Of a stretch of DNA of 64,000 nucleotides, positions 48,046 to 58,903 are shown piece after piece. A program made the position numbers and the translations under genes. The first letter of the stretch is position 1; the number at the start of each line of letters is the position of its first letter. The notes under the pieces are model-generated. The model was not told where the DNA came from and ran no database searches. It worked only from the letters and a program-made list of their open reading frames with translations. Origin of the DNA: Dermacentor variabilis (taxonomy: Eukaryota > Arthropoda > Arachnida > Ixodida > Ixodidae); the NCBI RefSeq assembly GCF_050947875.1, contig NC_134570.1, positions 241,048,584 through 241,112,583 of the forward strand. The letters are read 5' to 3'.

Positions 48046-48850
48046 GGCACACGATTTGTGGCCGTCGCCACACGCAATGGAGTCCTACGCCACGTCTGCA
48101 GCGTCACTACCCCCACTGCCGAGACGGCTGAAGAAGTGGCCATCGCCCTGGCCAATCTAGATCCCACCTGTCACACCATCGTGTGTGACTCTCGCTTAGC
48201 CGTCACTAACTTCAGCAAAGGCCGTATTTCTCCTCAAGTTCTTTGCATCCTCTGCCAGGCGCCTCGCTCTAAAGACGGCACGATCTCCCTGACATGGATC
48301 CCAGCCCATGCGGGCCCTGTCCACCCACACCACCCCAGCCTCAGTGAGGTCACCCACTCCATAGCGCGAGGCCTAGTCAACTGCGCCTGAGTCACTGGAG
48401 ACGAGTTGGATACCAGGGACAATCTGAGCACTTATAACAACCACGTTAAGGCCTTTTACCTCAGTTGCTGAATCTTCCCCCCCACCTCGCTCCAAGTTCA
48501 GCCGTGCGCAGGCTACCACCCTGCGTCTGCTACAAACGCACCGTTTACCTGCCCGCCTCCACCTTATATTCCCAGACGTTTACACTACCCCCAACTGCTG
48601 GTGCTGTGGCACTCACCTGGCTACGCTTCCTCATATGCTGTGGGCATGCCCAGCACAGTACACACACATTAACACCACAACCCTCTCGTCAAGGATGCGT
48701 GAGGCTCTGCGGAGCTCCGCCCTCGAAGACCAAACCTGGGCGACCCAGCACGCCCGTGAGGCGGCGGCGAGGCAAGCCCTCGACGTCCCCTCATGGGGGG
48801 CTTAGGCCTGGCCATCATAAAGTGCTGGTTCTTCAATAAAAGTCTATTCC
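48046..48850 (+). mobile_element. Second LINE 3' end inserted in the first
   Basis: Starts inside an RNase H domain (FVAVATRNGVLRHVC, TAEEVAIALANLDP, CDSRLAVTNFSKGRIS, WIPAHAG). After one frame change it runs through a C-terminal segment with TTLRLLQTHRLPARLHLIFP and a C-x2-C / H-like cluster (NCWCCGTHLATLPHMLWACP), then AREAAARQALDVPSWGA and a stop near 48804. A 3' tail with AATAAA follows. It is 5'-truncated and lies between the two halves of the first LINE. Confidence 0.75.
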
Positions 48851-48869
48851 TCCTCCTTCTGCTGAAATG

Positions 48870-49450
48870 AACCTCAAAGCTGTGGTAGATGCGGAGAGAG
48901 GCTGACCATCCTCCACATCTATACTGGAGTGTCGGGAAGCCGAAGCTAAGAGAAAGAAAAATTTTCCTCTGGCATACAGTTATTTTGTCCCACTTCACCC
49001 GGCAATGTTTACCAGCAATGCAGTCCTCAGTTTCTTGAATGATGTCCTACATGTTATTAGTCCCGTACATTCGTAGCACTTCCTCTGTTCAGAGGAGACC
49101 ACCGCGATAGCAGTATTGTATAGCACATGCCTCCAGGCCCTTGTGTCTCAAGGGCTCAAACAAAGCAGTGGTGCTGTAGTCAATTTTAGCATCTGATATT
49201 TTTTGTATATTGTATCGTTCTTTCGCAGTGCATCTTAATGCTCATAGTACACGTCATTTCTCATTACTCATCCCATAATCTTATTACACATTGAATTTAT
49301 GCACTTTAGAGCGACCATTTTTAAGGCTCCTTTACAGCCATGTCACATCAACTTCATAGAACTTATAACTACACTGCGAACTTATTACCGCGGGCATGGC
49401 GCTCATTGGCCATACCTGGCCCTTGCGCCATCAAACATCTTACATTCATT
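48870..49450 (+). mobile_element. I/Jockey-like LINE, right part and 3' UTR
   Basis: Resumes the first LINE with CGRCGERLTILHIYTGV, then YFVPLHPAMFTSNAVLSFL and NDVLHVISPVHS. A 3' untranslated region follows, ending around GGCGCTCATTGGCCATACCTGGCCCTTGCGCCATCAAAC. The gap relative to the left part is explained by the 48046-48850 insertion. Confidence 0.7.
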
Positions 49451-49807
49451 CACTCAACTTATTAGGGTGTAAAATAACCTGACGTTCATCATGGCTGCCT
49501 GCATGAAATCCCGTGTAAATGGAGCACGACCTCTGGCCTCTCCTTCAAGCATTCAGGCGGAGTCCTTTCCTTTCCAGCCCCAAGTTTCGCACTTTCAATG
49601 AAACACTCGGCCACAGCAAAAACTACGTCATAGGGAAGCTTGCTGAAAAAAAGTCGGTCTGCCTGGAAGTCAAAGGTATTTTATCATATGTGGGCACTAG
49701 TTCCAGAGCACAGATTCCATGCGCTGCCATGCAAGACACTTTTTCTCAATCTTCGAGTGGGCAGGGTCAAAAGGCACAAGGCCTTTCTTGGCAATGTGTA
49801 AAGAAAT

Positions 49808-50033
49808 GTATTTCTGTAGTTTTACGTTCCAAAACCACGATCTGATTGTGTGGCATGCTGTTGTGGGAGCCACTGGATTATTTTGAATGCCTGGGCTTCT
49901 TTGTATAAGCCTATATGCACATACACTACTCCCTTCAGATTTCACCCTATGGAAATGCAGCTGCCATGGCCAGGAATCGGACCCGCAACCTCACGCTTAT
50001 TAGAGCAACGCCAGAGCCATTGAGCCACCATGA
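49808..50033 (-). mobile_element. tRNA-derived SINE
   Basis: On the minus strand the head reads TGGCTCAATGGCTCTGGCG (A-box-like) and GTTGCGGGTCCGATTCCTGG (B-box-like). The body has GAAGCCCAGGCATTC and the tail CAGATCGTGGTTTTGGAACG, matching the 57277-57502 copy with substitutions. Confidence 0.75.
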
Positions 50034-50527
50034 CATGCAGCAGGTGGGAAGGATAGATCGCAGCTTCTCGATTTGAAAGTGAAATTGTGTTCTGAGCATG
50101 TACGTTGTGGGTACTTTCTACGTTGCCAAGAAAGGACTTCTGCCTTTTCATTATGCCCACTCGATCATTCTGAATAAGTGTTATGCATGACTGTGCATAG
50201 AATCTGGTCTCTGGAAGTAGTGCTGCCATCTCGTACAATACATTTGATTTCCAGGTAGGCCACCTTTTCTTCAGTGGGCCTCCTTGTGGTTTTCATTGCT
50301 GTGGCCGAGTATCTCTCGCAGAGAGCTAAACTTGCTGCTGGAAGGGTAAAGGCCCAGCCTGAACGCTTGAAGGAAAGGCCAAAGGTTGTCTATATTTACA
50401 CAGGATTTCATACAACCTCAAAAAGGTTGCAGGCAGACATGTTGACCCTCTCGCTTCTTCAGACCCTAATAAGTTGCAAGAACTCTGCTCCCGGGTGCAT
50501 GCTGAAAGCAAATGAGAATATAAGATA

Positions 50528-50900
50528 ATTATGGCGAAACAGCGCAAATGACGGGATGGGTGAAAAACGAACAGGACAATATTCTGTCCAGCACCTGGCT
50601 ATTTTACGAGTCCCGTCGTCTGCACTGTTTTGTCATAATGTACTTAAACTAACAATTCCAGCTAAGGACACTTGCGCAACATAAAACAACGTGGGTGTCC
50701 CTTCATAACTACATCATGCAACAAAGTTTACATTGGCCAGACAGAACTATGCGCAAATGAGTATCTTAAGGAGGACGCTGAAATTGCAAGGAAGAGAATA
50801 GGTATGCACATTCGGCCATGCACTTTGCATGTGAATGCGAGTGACGACTTCAGTAGGCAAATTGTAGGCAGAAGCAAAAGCGCATGTCACAGTACGCATT
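50528..50900 (+). mobile_element. Penelope-like element fragment
   Basis: The left part (GGCGAAACAGCGCAAATGACG ...) resembles a Penelope-like terminal region. Downstream, SCNKVYIGQTELCANEYLKE at about 50720-50780 is a degraded GIY-YIG C-terminal motif (YIGQT kept, GRC lost). The 91-codon frame from 50672 is otherwise unrecognisable. Confidence 0.55.
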
Positions 50901-51359
50901 GGAGGCATTCTTTAACAAAAATAGTGCTTCTGTTTGCGGCAAAATAAAGCATCCACAAACCTGCACCATTCCGACTGCAATCTTATGAATGGCACTTTTT
51001 CAACACTTTTTTTGTCGTCACATATTTTCCTCGAGTGCATGCTCAACAAATGGTACATTTGTTGGTGCCCGTGCTTGATATACTTTATTGTCTGTCTGTG
51101 TGTTCCCTGCACTAAACTTCCATAGGATTTTACCTATGTTTTCCATTAAAAGAATCGCCTATAATGCCACCAGCGCAGGTATTCATAATTTTCCTACTAA
51201 TATACGATTAAATTTATTTGTATGTTTTTCATTAGCTGTAAGAAAGAATCTAGAACATTGACTACCAGTTGACTACCACCTCTTTTATTCACTATAGAAA
51301 AATTCTGAGATTCTTCTTGCTGTTTTATAGCTGTGGTTATTTTGACCTACTATTGCAGC

Positions 51360-51551
51360 GTTGTGGATGTTTTGGACGTTGAAGTAGCACAAATGCCGTA
51401 GCAGCTAGCACCTACACTTACGTCATACACACTCCCACCAGTACCGCTGGACATCCAAATGGCTGTTGAGAAACATCGTGCTGGGATGCACTTTGAAAAG
51501 AGGCAGCGACTCATCCAGTGGTTGTTTCATGACCTCCGCTCATATGGAATG
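51360..51551 (+). CDS. Coding block 3 (with in-frame TAG)
   Basis: The acceptor is CTATTGCAG|C. The phase fits block 2 exactly (CG|C codon). Encodes VVDVLDVEVAQMP, then TAG at 51400-51402, then SYTLPPVPLDIQMAVEKHR and QRLIQWLFHDLRSYGM. The donor is AT|GTGAGA. Confidence 0.65.
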
Positions 51552-51627
51552 TGAGAGGCAGTTTATATACTTTTGTGCACCTTGTTTTAACAATGCTGTT
51601 ATCTTGTTGCACTGGATGGCCTTCCTA

Positions 51628-52138
51628 CAGTAAACTTGCAATAATTCAAACTTGGATCTTTCGTAGTCTCAGTTAATTCAAACAAATTTTGTATTTTTGT
51701 TTGACCCACTATGTTTTTAATGTACTTAAAAGCCGCTTAATTCAAACTGCAGCATTTGGTTAATTCTGCTAGTTCAAACTTATTTTTATTGTCCGTACCG
51801 GAAATATCAGCTGCCTTTGTCACTTCAGCTGAACATTTGAGTGCATATATCTTTCAAACAGCTGAAAATGAAGCTGATTGCCTGCCTGCAGTTGTCAAAG
51901 CTGTCAAAACCATGAGGAGAAAAGAACTGGTTGCCCTTGATAGAATAGAAAACTTAGTTTTGAAGTCACAAGCTGCTAAAAGCCGTCAACAATTTGCAGT
52001 TGATTTTAAAAATGCGAATAAATGAATATTTCATTACAGTATAGGCTAATATGTTTCCCCAAGTCATGTTTATGCTTGCATCTGATAATTCAAATGAAAT
52101 TCTGGGGTCCCCTCGAGTAAGAATTATCTGGTCTACTG
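51628..52138. mobile_element. Non-autonomous pogo/Tigger-like DNA element
   Basis: Bounded by CAGTAAACTTGCAATAATTC on the left and, inverted, CAGTAGACCAGATAATTC on the right, with TA on both outer sides (51626-51627 and 52139-52140), the target duplication of Tc1/mariner/pogo elements. The ATTCAAAC-rich subterminal stretches are typical of Tigger-like elements. An internal 89-codon plus frame (51756-52025) may be a transposase C-terminal leftover, but no DDE motif is present. Confidence 0.65.
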
Positions 52139-52785
52139 TATGGTGCTAAACAAAGTGAGCCTCCTGTTCCATTTTTTGTAGTACACACTGTTTCTTAGCA
52201 TGTATGTGTGCAAAAGTATTGTCAATGCAAGCATGTAATGTTGCTTATTCAGTTTTGGCCAATGTGCAATAATTGTAAACTGACAGCTAAGAGAAGTATG
52301 CTTGCATGAGCATGCAGGTTAATGTACAGCCTGTTCCTACTTAGGGACTATCTAAAACAATGCAAAAGATAATCATGATTCAACTAACTGATTTTGATCA
52401 TTAGGTGTCAGCTGTGATGTAAAAGTTAACAGCACAGTTAAGAAAAGTTCAGCAAAGAACTTAAAGTATTTTAGGACACATGTTGCTTGCATTTGTATAC
52501 ACATCCTTGGATTGTGCTACAGAAATGCACTTGACATAGCCCAGTCACGTGAGCAAATTTAGTGACCTTTCGGGAGAGTTCACCTCGCTGAGTGTCGCTT
52601 CGGTGGCATGGCACTAGAAATCAAAATTAATTCGTAATTCGGGATTGATCACAATGACAATCTACGTAGCCATGGGTGTCGAAAATGAACATTTCCAGCT
52701 TGATATGGCTTTGCTTTTCTCGCAAAGGAGCTCGTAACATTTGAAATCATGAGAAAAAATTATCTTAGAATTAGTGCACTCTTCA

Positions 52786-52841
52786 ATTTATTTATTTATT
52801 TATTTATTTATATATTTATTTATTTATTCATTTATTTATTA
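52786..52841. repeat. (TTTA)n microsatellite
   Basis: About 14 TTTA units with two interruptions. Confidence 0.95.
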
Positions 52842-53082
52842 GTTGCGTATTTTAATGTCTTGACGCATGCTTTAGAATACCCCAGTAAGCAAAACGTTAT
52901 TGAAAGCAGCACAGTGCTTTAGAAAAAAATGCACATTTTGTCTTAATGTTTCAGAATGTTTCAAAGCAATGGTATCAACTGGCAGATCAGGCAATTTCTA
53001 GCTCTGCTTTGCAGTAATAACCAAAACATATTAGTAACCATATTGTGAGATGTAATAAAATGTTGACATATTGAACTTTCAG

Positions 53083-53235
53083 GATTCTTGGAGGGAATCG
53101 TTCCGCTTCAAGGCGAAGTATGAAAGGAGAAAGATAAAGATACAGCGTGGGGAAATTGTGCCTACCAAAAGGGCTCCCACAAGTACATTGGCCAGTGGCG
53201 AGGCAATGGCAAAAAGAATGAAAAGACCTACTGCT
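53083..53235 (+). CDS. Coding block 4
   Basis: The acceptor is CTTTCAG|GAT. Encodes DSWRESFRFKAKYERRKIKI, then a basic stretch GEIVPTKRAPTSTLASGE, and ends before the donor GTAAGC. Phase 0 at both ends. Its start phase does not fit block 3, implying a missing or unseen exon between them. Confidence 0.7.
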
Positions 53236-53314
53236 GTAAGCATCAGTTGCCTCGCGTTGGCATGTAACATCATTTAATTTGAAAGGTGTCTGGTACATTT
53301 TTTTTCTTTCTTAG

Positions 53315-53527
53315 GTTGTTGAAGTGTGGGATGGCGAAGACGAGAGCAGCATCAGAAGCCACATTGCTTCCATGAAAAAGGAGCTTCTGAAACCAAAGGC
53401 TAACTTTTCATACGTGACAGATTGCATGTTACGGTCATTCAGAACTCGACGGGACTGGATTTAAAAGGAGTGCCCATCAATCCAGGCTATCACGGATGAA
53501 TATCCAGCTCTGAAATTAAGCGCCATG
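53315..53527 (+). CDS. Coding block 5 (with in-frame TAA)
   Basis: The acceptor is TTTCTTAG|GTT. Encodes VVEVWDGEDESSIRSHIASM, then SYVTDCMLRSFRTRRDWI, TAA at 53462-53464, and KECPSIQAITDEYPALK. The donor is ATG|GTAATT. The frame is otherwise intact for 71 codons. Confidence 0.7.
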
Positions 53528-54409
53528 GTAATTACTACTGTGTTTTTTAAATGTCTTGTTGTATGCTTGGTTACCAAATACATTTCCCGTATTGCATGGG
53601 GGTGCAACATACTTCCATACGCATTCTGGCCAGGTTCGTGGACTCTCCTACAGTATTGCAGAAGGAGATGAAATAATGCACAGTCATAAAAACAGCTCTA
53701 ATGGCACATGTAAAATTTTTAATATCTGGGAATGCAATGATTGTGTTTTATTATTTAGGTTTCACTGTAGCATCAGTGTTGTACTGTGGAAGTTTTACAT
53801 GTTCACTATAACTGCCTCTGAATAAGTTTAAGTCATAGTGCACTTATGTTCTGTTTAGTAAGCATTATAGTATTTGGACTGTACTGTTTGCATTCATTGT
53901 GCTTCCATCAATCTTTCTTTAACAAATTGTGAGTTTAGTAGTTGCACGAATGCACCATTTTTTAGCGTTCTGAAACACTGCAGTAATTGGAATGGCTACG
54001 CACATGGCTTGCTGGAATATGAACACAAGCTAGCCTTCTCGGGGTTAAATGGCTATGTGGCCCTCCAAACAACTCTGTGCTATGTCACAGCTACTTTGGG
54101 CAGCCGAACAAGGTTTATCACAAAAGTTTCATGACAAAAAAAACTATTCCAAGGACTCATGCTCGCTGTTCACTGCTTGGATCCTGTGAGCCATTAGATA
54201 AAAGAGGAGAGGAAGAACATGGTGTCCTTTGATATAGGGTATCCCTAAAATTTCCCCATCATTCATTGTCATGTTAGTTGTTTGCAGAAAGGCACTGAGA
54301 AAATCTTTCTCTTATACTTTGCATGACATATTTGTGATATGGAATGCGATGGCTCCATGCAATGCATAGTGATGCCATGACCAGTCCTTGTACGTGATAT
54401 GGACTCCTT

Positions 54410-54648
54410 GGGTGCGATCTTGTACGCGTTCCAAAATAGAACGGAGGCGGTCCGTTCTTTACGTCACGAAATAAGCGGTATGTTCCATTCCGTTCGTACA
54501 ATAGCAGACGACACAGAATGATTGACAGCAGATATCACGTCACCATTGATGTCATGGCGCTCGGCACGGTTCAAATTGACGAATCATATTTGGCTCGGTG
54601 GAACGAACCGCCTCCGTTCTATTTTGGAACGCGTACAAGATCGCACCC
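54410..54648. mobile_element. 239-bp MITE with 48-bp terminal inverted repeats
   Basis: The left end (54410-54457) begins GGGTGCGATCTTGTACGCGT and is the reverse complement of 54601-54648 with one mismatch. The interior has no coding capacity and contains further short inverted pieces (TATGTTCCATTCCGTTCG). No clear target-site duplication is visible, so the superfamily is unknown. Confidence 0.9.
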
Positions 54649-54659
54649 CTGGTCTACGC

Positions 54660-55130
54660 AAAGTTAAAGTGTAACTTTGAAAAGAGAAACTAAAGCTGCT
54701 GCTTGCCTCATTGCTTTAATTGTATTCTCATAGCCTGTTCTCTAATTTTGCAAGCTGCTAGGGTATTTTGTGGCATTATATTATTTTAGGATATTTCAGG
54801 TGAATGCTATTGTTCAAGTAGCTTATCGTCCAATTTGCACCATGTAAAGACTAAGTTAACCCACTTGTTAGCTAGCAGATAACACATTCCTAGTAGTTCT
54901 TGCAGCATGCATTTATTTCCATCACGGTTAGTTTTGTGCGCTCGAGTTGTAGCTCAAGGCTTCCAATATAAATTGTGCTAACTGCTTTAGGCAAAATACA
55001 CTGCTTGTACAGCCAGAGAATTTGAAAACAAGCAGGCTGTGAGACGAGTGACTGCAATTTTTTATTTCCTTTGCTTTAGAGCAAAACGCTAATGTAAGGA
55101 CTGACCATTTTATCTTTTATTTTTCCTCCA
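54660..55130. other. Intronic stretch, nothing recognised
   Basis: AT-rich, no motif or repeat supported. Confidence 0.4.
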
Positions 55131-55135
55131 TTAAG

Positions 55136-55358
55136 CTTCACAACGAGTTTATGCTGCAAACAGGTGTTGACCCGAGTACAACACTGCGACCCCTACTGCG
55201 TGCTGTTGCAAAGAAGGTAATTGAAAAAGCCCAGGAGAAACGGCATCTTGAGGCATTTCTTGCGGACTTTAACAGTCGCTTGGAGGCTGCCACCGAGGAC
55301 AAAAAAAATGGCAAAGAGGCTGTTCTGCATGATGATTCGAAATCACTAATATATGTTT
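55136..55358 (+). CDS. Coding block 6
   Basis: The acceptor is CATTAAG|CTT. Encodes LHNEFMLQTGVDPSTTLRPL, then a helical charged segment VIEKAQEKRHLEAFLADF, and runs to a TAA at 55358-55360. No donor in the phase needed for the next block was found, so its 3' limit is uncertain. A run of eight A near 55303 is a possible slippage site. Confidence 0.55.
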
Positions 55359-55369
55359 AATCATGATGA

Positions 55370-56040
55370 TCATGCTGAGGAAAGTGTACTTAATGAGTGA
55401 ACTGAAGTAAAGGTATGGCGAATGTCATCCGTGTGGGAATAGTATAGACATAGAACATGATAGCTTATGTAGTGGATCAAACTACTCACTGGAGGAGCCA
55501 TACTTGCCGGTTATACAGAGATCGTTTGCACTCCAAAGAGTCCTGTTGTTATGAAGAAACTGCTTACCTGATCTTAATGCTCCATTAGTGCTTCTAACAA
55601 ATAACCCTTCATAATCTATGTAATGATGACGCAAACTCGCTAACATAAAAAATACTAGGATGTCCACATCGTTTTATAGTAATTGTGAAAATTCCTGTGT
55701 TTTATTAGAAAGATATTTGAAAAATATATTTTCTTTTGGCACTACTATACTGGCACACCCGCTGTTTAAATATATTTTCCAGACATCTCCAAGTAGGGGC
55801 TGTGGATATAAACATTTAAAAGGCTAAAATTTGCAACAAAACAGAAAGGGATTCTTGAAATTGGTTCTTTTTAATAAGCTGTTTGAAGTATTGACATACG
55901 AATCCGAGATAGACATGCCTTTAAGGTGCAATGTATCGTTTGTCAGGCCTACTAATGTTATAGCTACTTATCCTGGCGGGGTGACAGTGTATTGCTTTTG
56001 TGCTACCCTGTTTGACCTGCTTACATTCCGCACTTTTCCT
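55370..56040. other. Intronic stretch, nothing recognised
   Basis: No supported gene or repeat. Small open frames only. Confidence 0.4.
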
Positions 56041-56045
56041 TCCAG

Positions 56046-56119
56046 ATTTGATGGAGACTGCTGCAATTTGTTTGCTGTCCTGTCTCGTTAAAGAGCGCAA
56101 GAAAGCATTTTTGACAACT
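56046..56119 (+). CDS. Coding block 7
   Basis: A short exon with a strong acceptor (TTTTCCTTCCAG|A) and donor (ACT|GTAAGT). Encodes LMETAAICLLSCLVKERKKA followed by FLTT. Ends in phase 0, which fits block 8. Confidence 0.7.
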
Positions 56120-56129
56120 GTAAGTGTAA

Positions 56130-57270
56130 GTGTAGTGAGCTGTGGGATAAACCACGCCACTTTCGCACGGTTATGACTCAGGCTCAGGCTCAATTCACTA
56201 CTTTATGGCAAGTATTAACACTCTTAAGTGGAGCTGAAGGACATCTAAGTTACCTCAAAGATTCACTGTTTCCTAGTCTTGTTTATGTATAGCTAGTGAC
56301 AGGTCAAAACAGTAGCAAGGGCTCCTCAGAGAGAAAATGTTCATGTGTCAGTGACTTGCCTTGAGGGGAAGCCTTAGTCTGAACATCCTGTCAAAATACA
56401 TGGGAAGGGAAAAAGTTTTTCTTGGCAACCACTGCTCCAATGTTAGTAAAGGTTGCTCCATTGAAAAGAAAAAGTGAAAATCTAGTGACTAAGCGATTAT
56501 TTTCTTTTGGTTGTTTGCATACCTTATACTTGTGCTCCACAAGTTTAACTGGACAGCACTGCTAAACATAATGGTAAAGACAGAAAATGACAGGACATGT
56601 GCTGTACTTGCAAACAAACTTATTGAAGAGCCTTATGTACATCCAAATGGATCAGTATGCAAGAAAAAGATTGCACATGTAGATGTACAAAGCCGGGTGA
56701 TAAAAAAATGGGGAACTAAGTATGTGAAACAACACAAATGTAAAAATAAAAGAAACTCAGGAGACAGGTTAAATAATGAAAAGAACACATAATGTCACGC
56801 TACATTATAACTTGTGTGACCAAGGTAGTAAATTTCCTTGGATGAAAGGGTCACCAAAGCCTGGCTAATGCATTATTCCTTTAATCTGTACGCATGGAAT
56901 GCTTCAATTATTTCTCTTGTTAGTTTGTTGCGATGACATGAGAGGATAATAGAATAATTGAAGATTGGGTTACGGCGGCATGAATGACAGTGACTTTGCA
57001 AATGGTAAGGCAGCGCAGACAAAGGGAATAAGTGGTTGTGCTCTTTGGTGGTGCAGTGGCCACTCTGCAATTAAGGGACACTAACAGCATATTTACCACT
57101 CAATCCTCCCATGCATTGTCAAAAGATCTGCCTCTTCAGCTGGCAGCATCACTGGGTTACCATCGTCGGCACCGTAATAACTTGTAGGCAACAATGTAAG
57201 CATGATGAAGCACGTCGCTGGCTTTGCCTCTGTAGCGTGACGTGGTCAGGGGGAACATGCAAGCACCCAC
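56130..57270. other. Intronic stretch, nothing recognised
   Basis: Contains a lysine-rich 93-codon chance frame (56511-56792) without a recognisable motif. No repeat family identified. Confidence 0.4.
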
Positions 57271-57276
57271 CGTGTT

Positions 57277-57502
57277 TGCTCAGTGGCTATGGTGTTGGCC
57301 TGCTGAGCACGAGGTCGCGGGATTGAATCCCAGCGACGGCGGCCACATTTCAATGGGGGCGAAATGCGAAAACACCTGTGTACTTAGATTTAGGTGCACG
57401 TTGAAGAACCCCAGGTAGTCGAAATTTCCTGAGTCCTCCATTACGGCGTGCCTCATAATCAGAAAGTGGTTTTGGCACGTAAAACCCCATAACTGAATTT
57501 AA
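57277..57502 (+). mobile_element. tRNA-derived SINE (tick type), well preserved
   Basis: The head has GCTCAGTGGCTATGGTGTTG (A box) and GGTCGCGGGATTGAATCCC (B box, RNA polymerase III promoter). The body has GATTTAGGTGCACGTTGAAG, AACCCCAGGTAGTCGAAATT and CTCATAATCAGAAAGTGG, and the tail ends in GGCACGTAAAACCCCATAA. This structure is widespread in hard-tick genomes and is the strongest organism clue in the window. Confidence 0.9.
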
Positions 57503-57509
57503 CAGGCAA

Positions 57510-58210
57510 GCAATGCTCATATCATGCCTGAACATGCGTACCACCATACACAATACACACACATAGAAAAGCTAAATGCCGACTGGAAAACGGTAGCACT
57601 GACTACCGCTAGACAGCTGAGACCTCTCGAGCGTGTGAGTGATGATGATAACCATAATGATAAACAAGCGGTGCTCTTCTTTAGTTGGGTGCTGCAATGT
57701 AACAGTGAAAATCGCGATGTAAAGGCGCCTTCAATCACGGAGGGGCCTATATAACAGCCTATAATGGTGGCCTTTGCTCCGGCTGCTGCAGTGCCCACAT
57801 GGCAAACTCTCGGAGCTGGCATCTGTAGGCAAAGACAGCAACCAAAATTTTGGAAGTAAACGCGTCTTATACGAGAAAAATATGGTGCACAGCAAACTAG
57901 TCGTACATATGGCATTGGGACACATTCGCACCTTTTTCCCCTGAACTCGGCATGCTCAAGAGATTTTATTTGAACCAAGGCCCATGCAGTAATAATTCAA
58001 CAGATGTTCTTGAGCCTTGTGAGAATGAGCTGCTGCCACACATAAAATGCTGCAGTGTCTATAAAAATGATGAGCTCATGCTTGTTTCACCTTGCAGATA
58101 TTTTAACATGCGAGTTCATCTACTTCAAGGGTATCTTCACTTATTGCTATTGCTTTTAAAATCAGTGCATCTAACAAATTGTGTCACTCGGTATTTGCAA
58201 GTTCTTTCTT
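57510..58210. other. Last intron, nothing recognised
   Basis: No supported exon or repeat. The minus-strand frame 57978-57517 (153 codons) has a run of cysteines but no known motif. Confidence 0.4.
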
Positions 58211-58215
58211 CGCAG

Positions 58216-58500
58216 GATAGGAGCACTGCGCACAGAGTGCCTACCGTGACATGCAGTGTTGATGCATGGGACTCGACACCCTTTACGGTCTCTCTGGAGG
58301 ATATTGCGATTGAAGAGAACACGCTGCCAGAAGCCCTGTCAACATTGTTCACCCTTTATTGGGCGTTAGACATCGTGTTTGCAAAAGGGGTGCACAAAAC
58401 GCTGGAAGTCATCGCTAAACTTTTGGATGTACCAAGCAAGACGCACATGTCACCCCTGGCGCCTGTCGCGTACACCGTGTTAAAAGCATGCTTCAATTGA
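58216..58500 (+). CDS. Coding block 8 (terminal exon)
   Basis: The acceptor is TTCTTCGCAG|GAT. It is 94 codons and a TGA. Contains VPTVTCSVDAWDSTPFTVSL, TLFTLYWALDIVFAKGVHK and TLEVIAKLLDVPSK, the usual C-terminal pattern of the SAMD3-like proteins I recall. Intact. Confidence 0.7.
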   Translation, partial: DRSTAHRVPTVTCSVDAWDSTPFTVSLEDIAIEENTLPEALSTLFTLYWALDIVFAKGVHKTLEVIAKLLDVPSKTHMSPLAPVAYTVLKACFN

Positions 58501-58648
58501 GAATTAAGCATGTCATTGCATACATTCATATTTGCATAAGTGTCTTCTGTTAAAGACATATGTATTGCTTTATTTACCTACTTCTGGGCCAGGCGTGCAT
58601 TTTAATCAGGCTCTTCTATTTTTTTGCCTGTCTTGTATATTATATATC

Positions 58649-58654
58649 AATAAA
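58649..58654 (+). terminator. Polyadenylation signal
   Basis: AATAAA about 150 bp after the stop at 58500, within a T-rich region. Plausible transcript end for the gene. Confidence 0.55.
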
Positions 58655-58903
58655 ACATATTTCATTGCATTTTTCATTATAGTCACTTCTTGCCTCCTAT
58701 TTCCGGTGTCTGCCGAAGTAGCAGAACCCTTTGGAGATATTCATAGCACATTTTTAATGCAGAAATTGCATTGCACGTCGTCGTATACGAGGCATGCCGA
58801 GGGACAAAATGGCAAGTTTAGTCGACTAGGTGTAATTCCTGAATTAGATCCCTGGGGATGAACAAATCATCCCAAATGGATCATCCTCGCTGTTGATCTG
58901 TGT

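Larger units (their letters stand above)
42570..58500 (+). pseudogene. Spliced gene resembling the SAMD3-like family, with lesions
   Basis: Eight coding blocks lie in order on the plus strand: 42570-42713, 46862-46962, 51360-51551, 53083-53235, 53315-53527, 55136-55358, 56046-56119 and 58216-58500. Most have consensus splice sites and agreeing phases. The pieces (VYDEDFKVFVDVPDDF, LPPVPLDIQMAVEKHRAG, DSWRESFRFKAKYERRK, LMETAAICLLSCLVKERKKA, and a C-terminal block with LYWALDIVFAKGVHKTLE) resemble multicopy animal proteins annotated as SAMD3-like. This is from memory, not a search. Lesions: the second block has AA instead of AG at its acceptor, there is a TAG at 51400-51402 and a TAA at 53462-53464, and the block expected between 51551 and 53083 was not found. 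AATAAA follows at 58649. It could be a decaying gene, a relic of a transposon-derived family, or a gene with assembly errors. Confidence 0.6.

Noticed and set aside
57277..57350. Functional tRNA gene
   Set aside because: A- and B-box-like sequences are present, but they are followed by a SINE body and tail, and a cloverleaf is not convincing.
57517..57978. 153-codon cysteine-containing minus-strand gene
   Set aside because: It lies in the last intron of the spliced gene, overlaps other frames, and its cysteines do not fit a known finger spacing.
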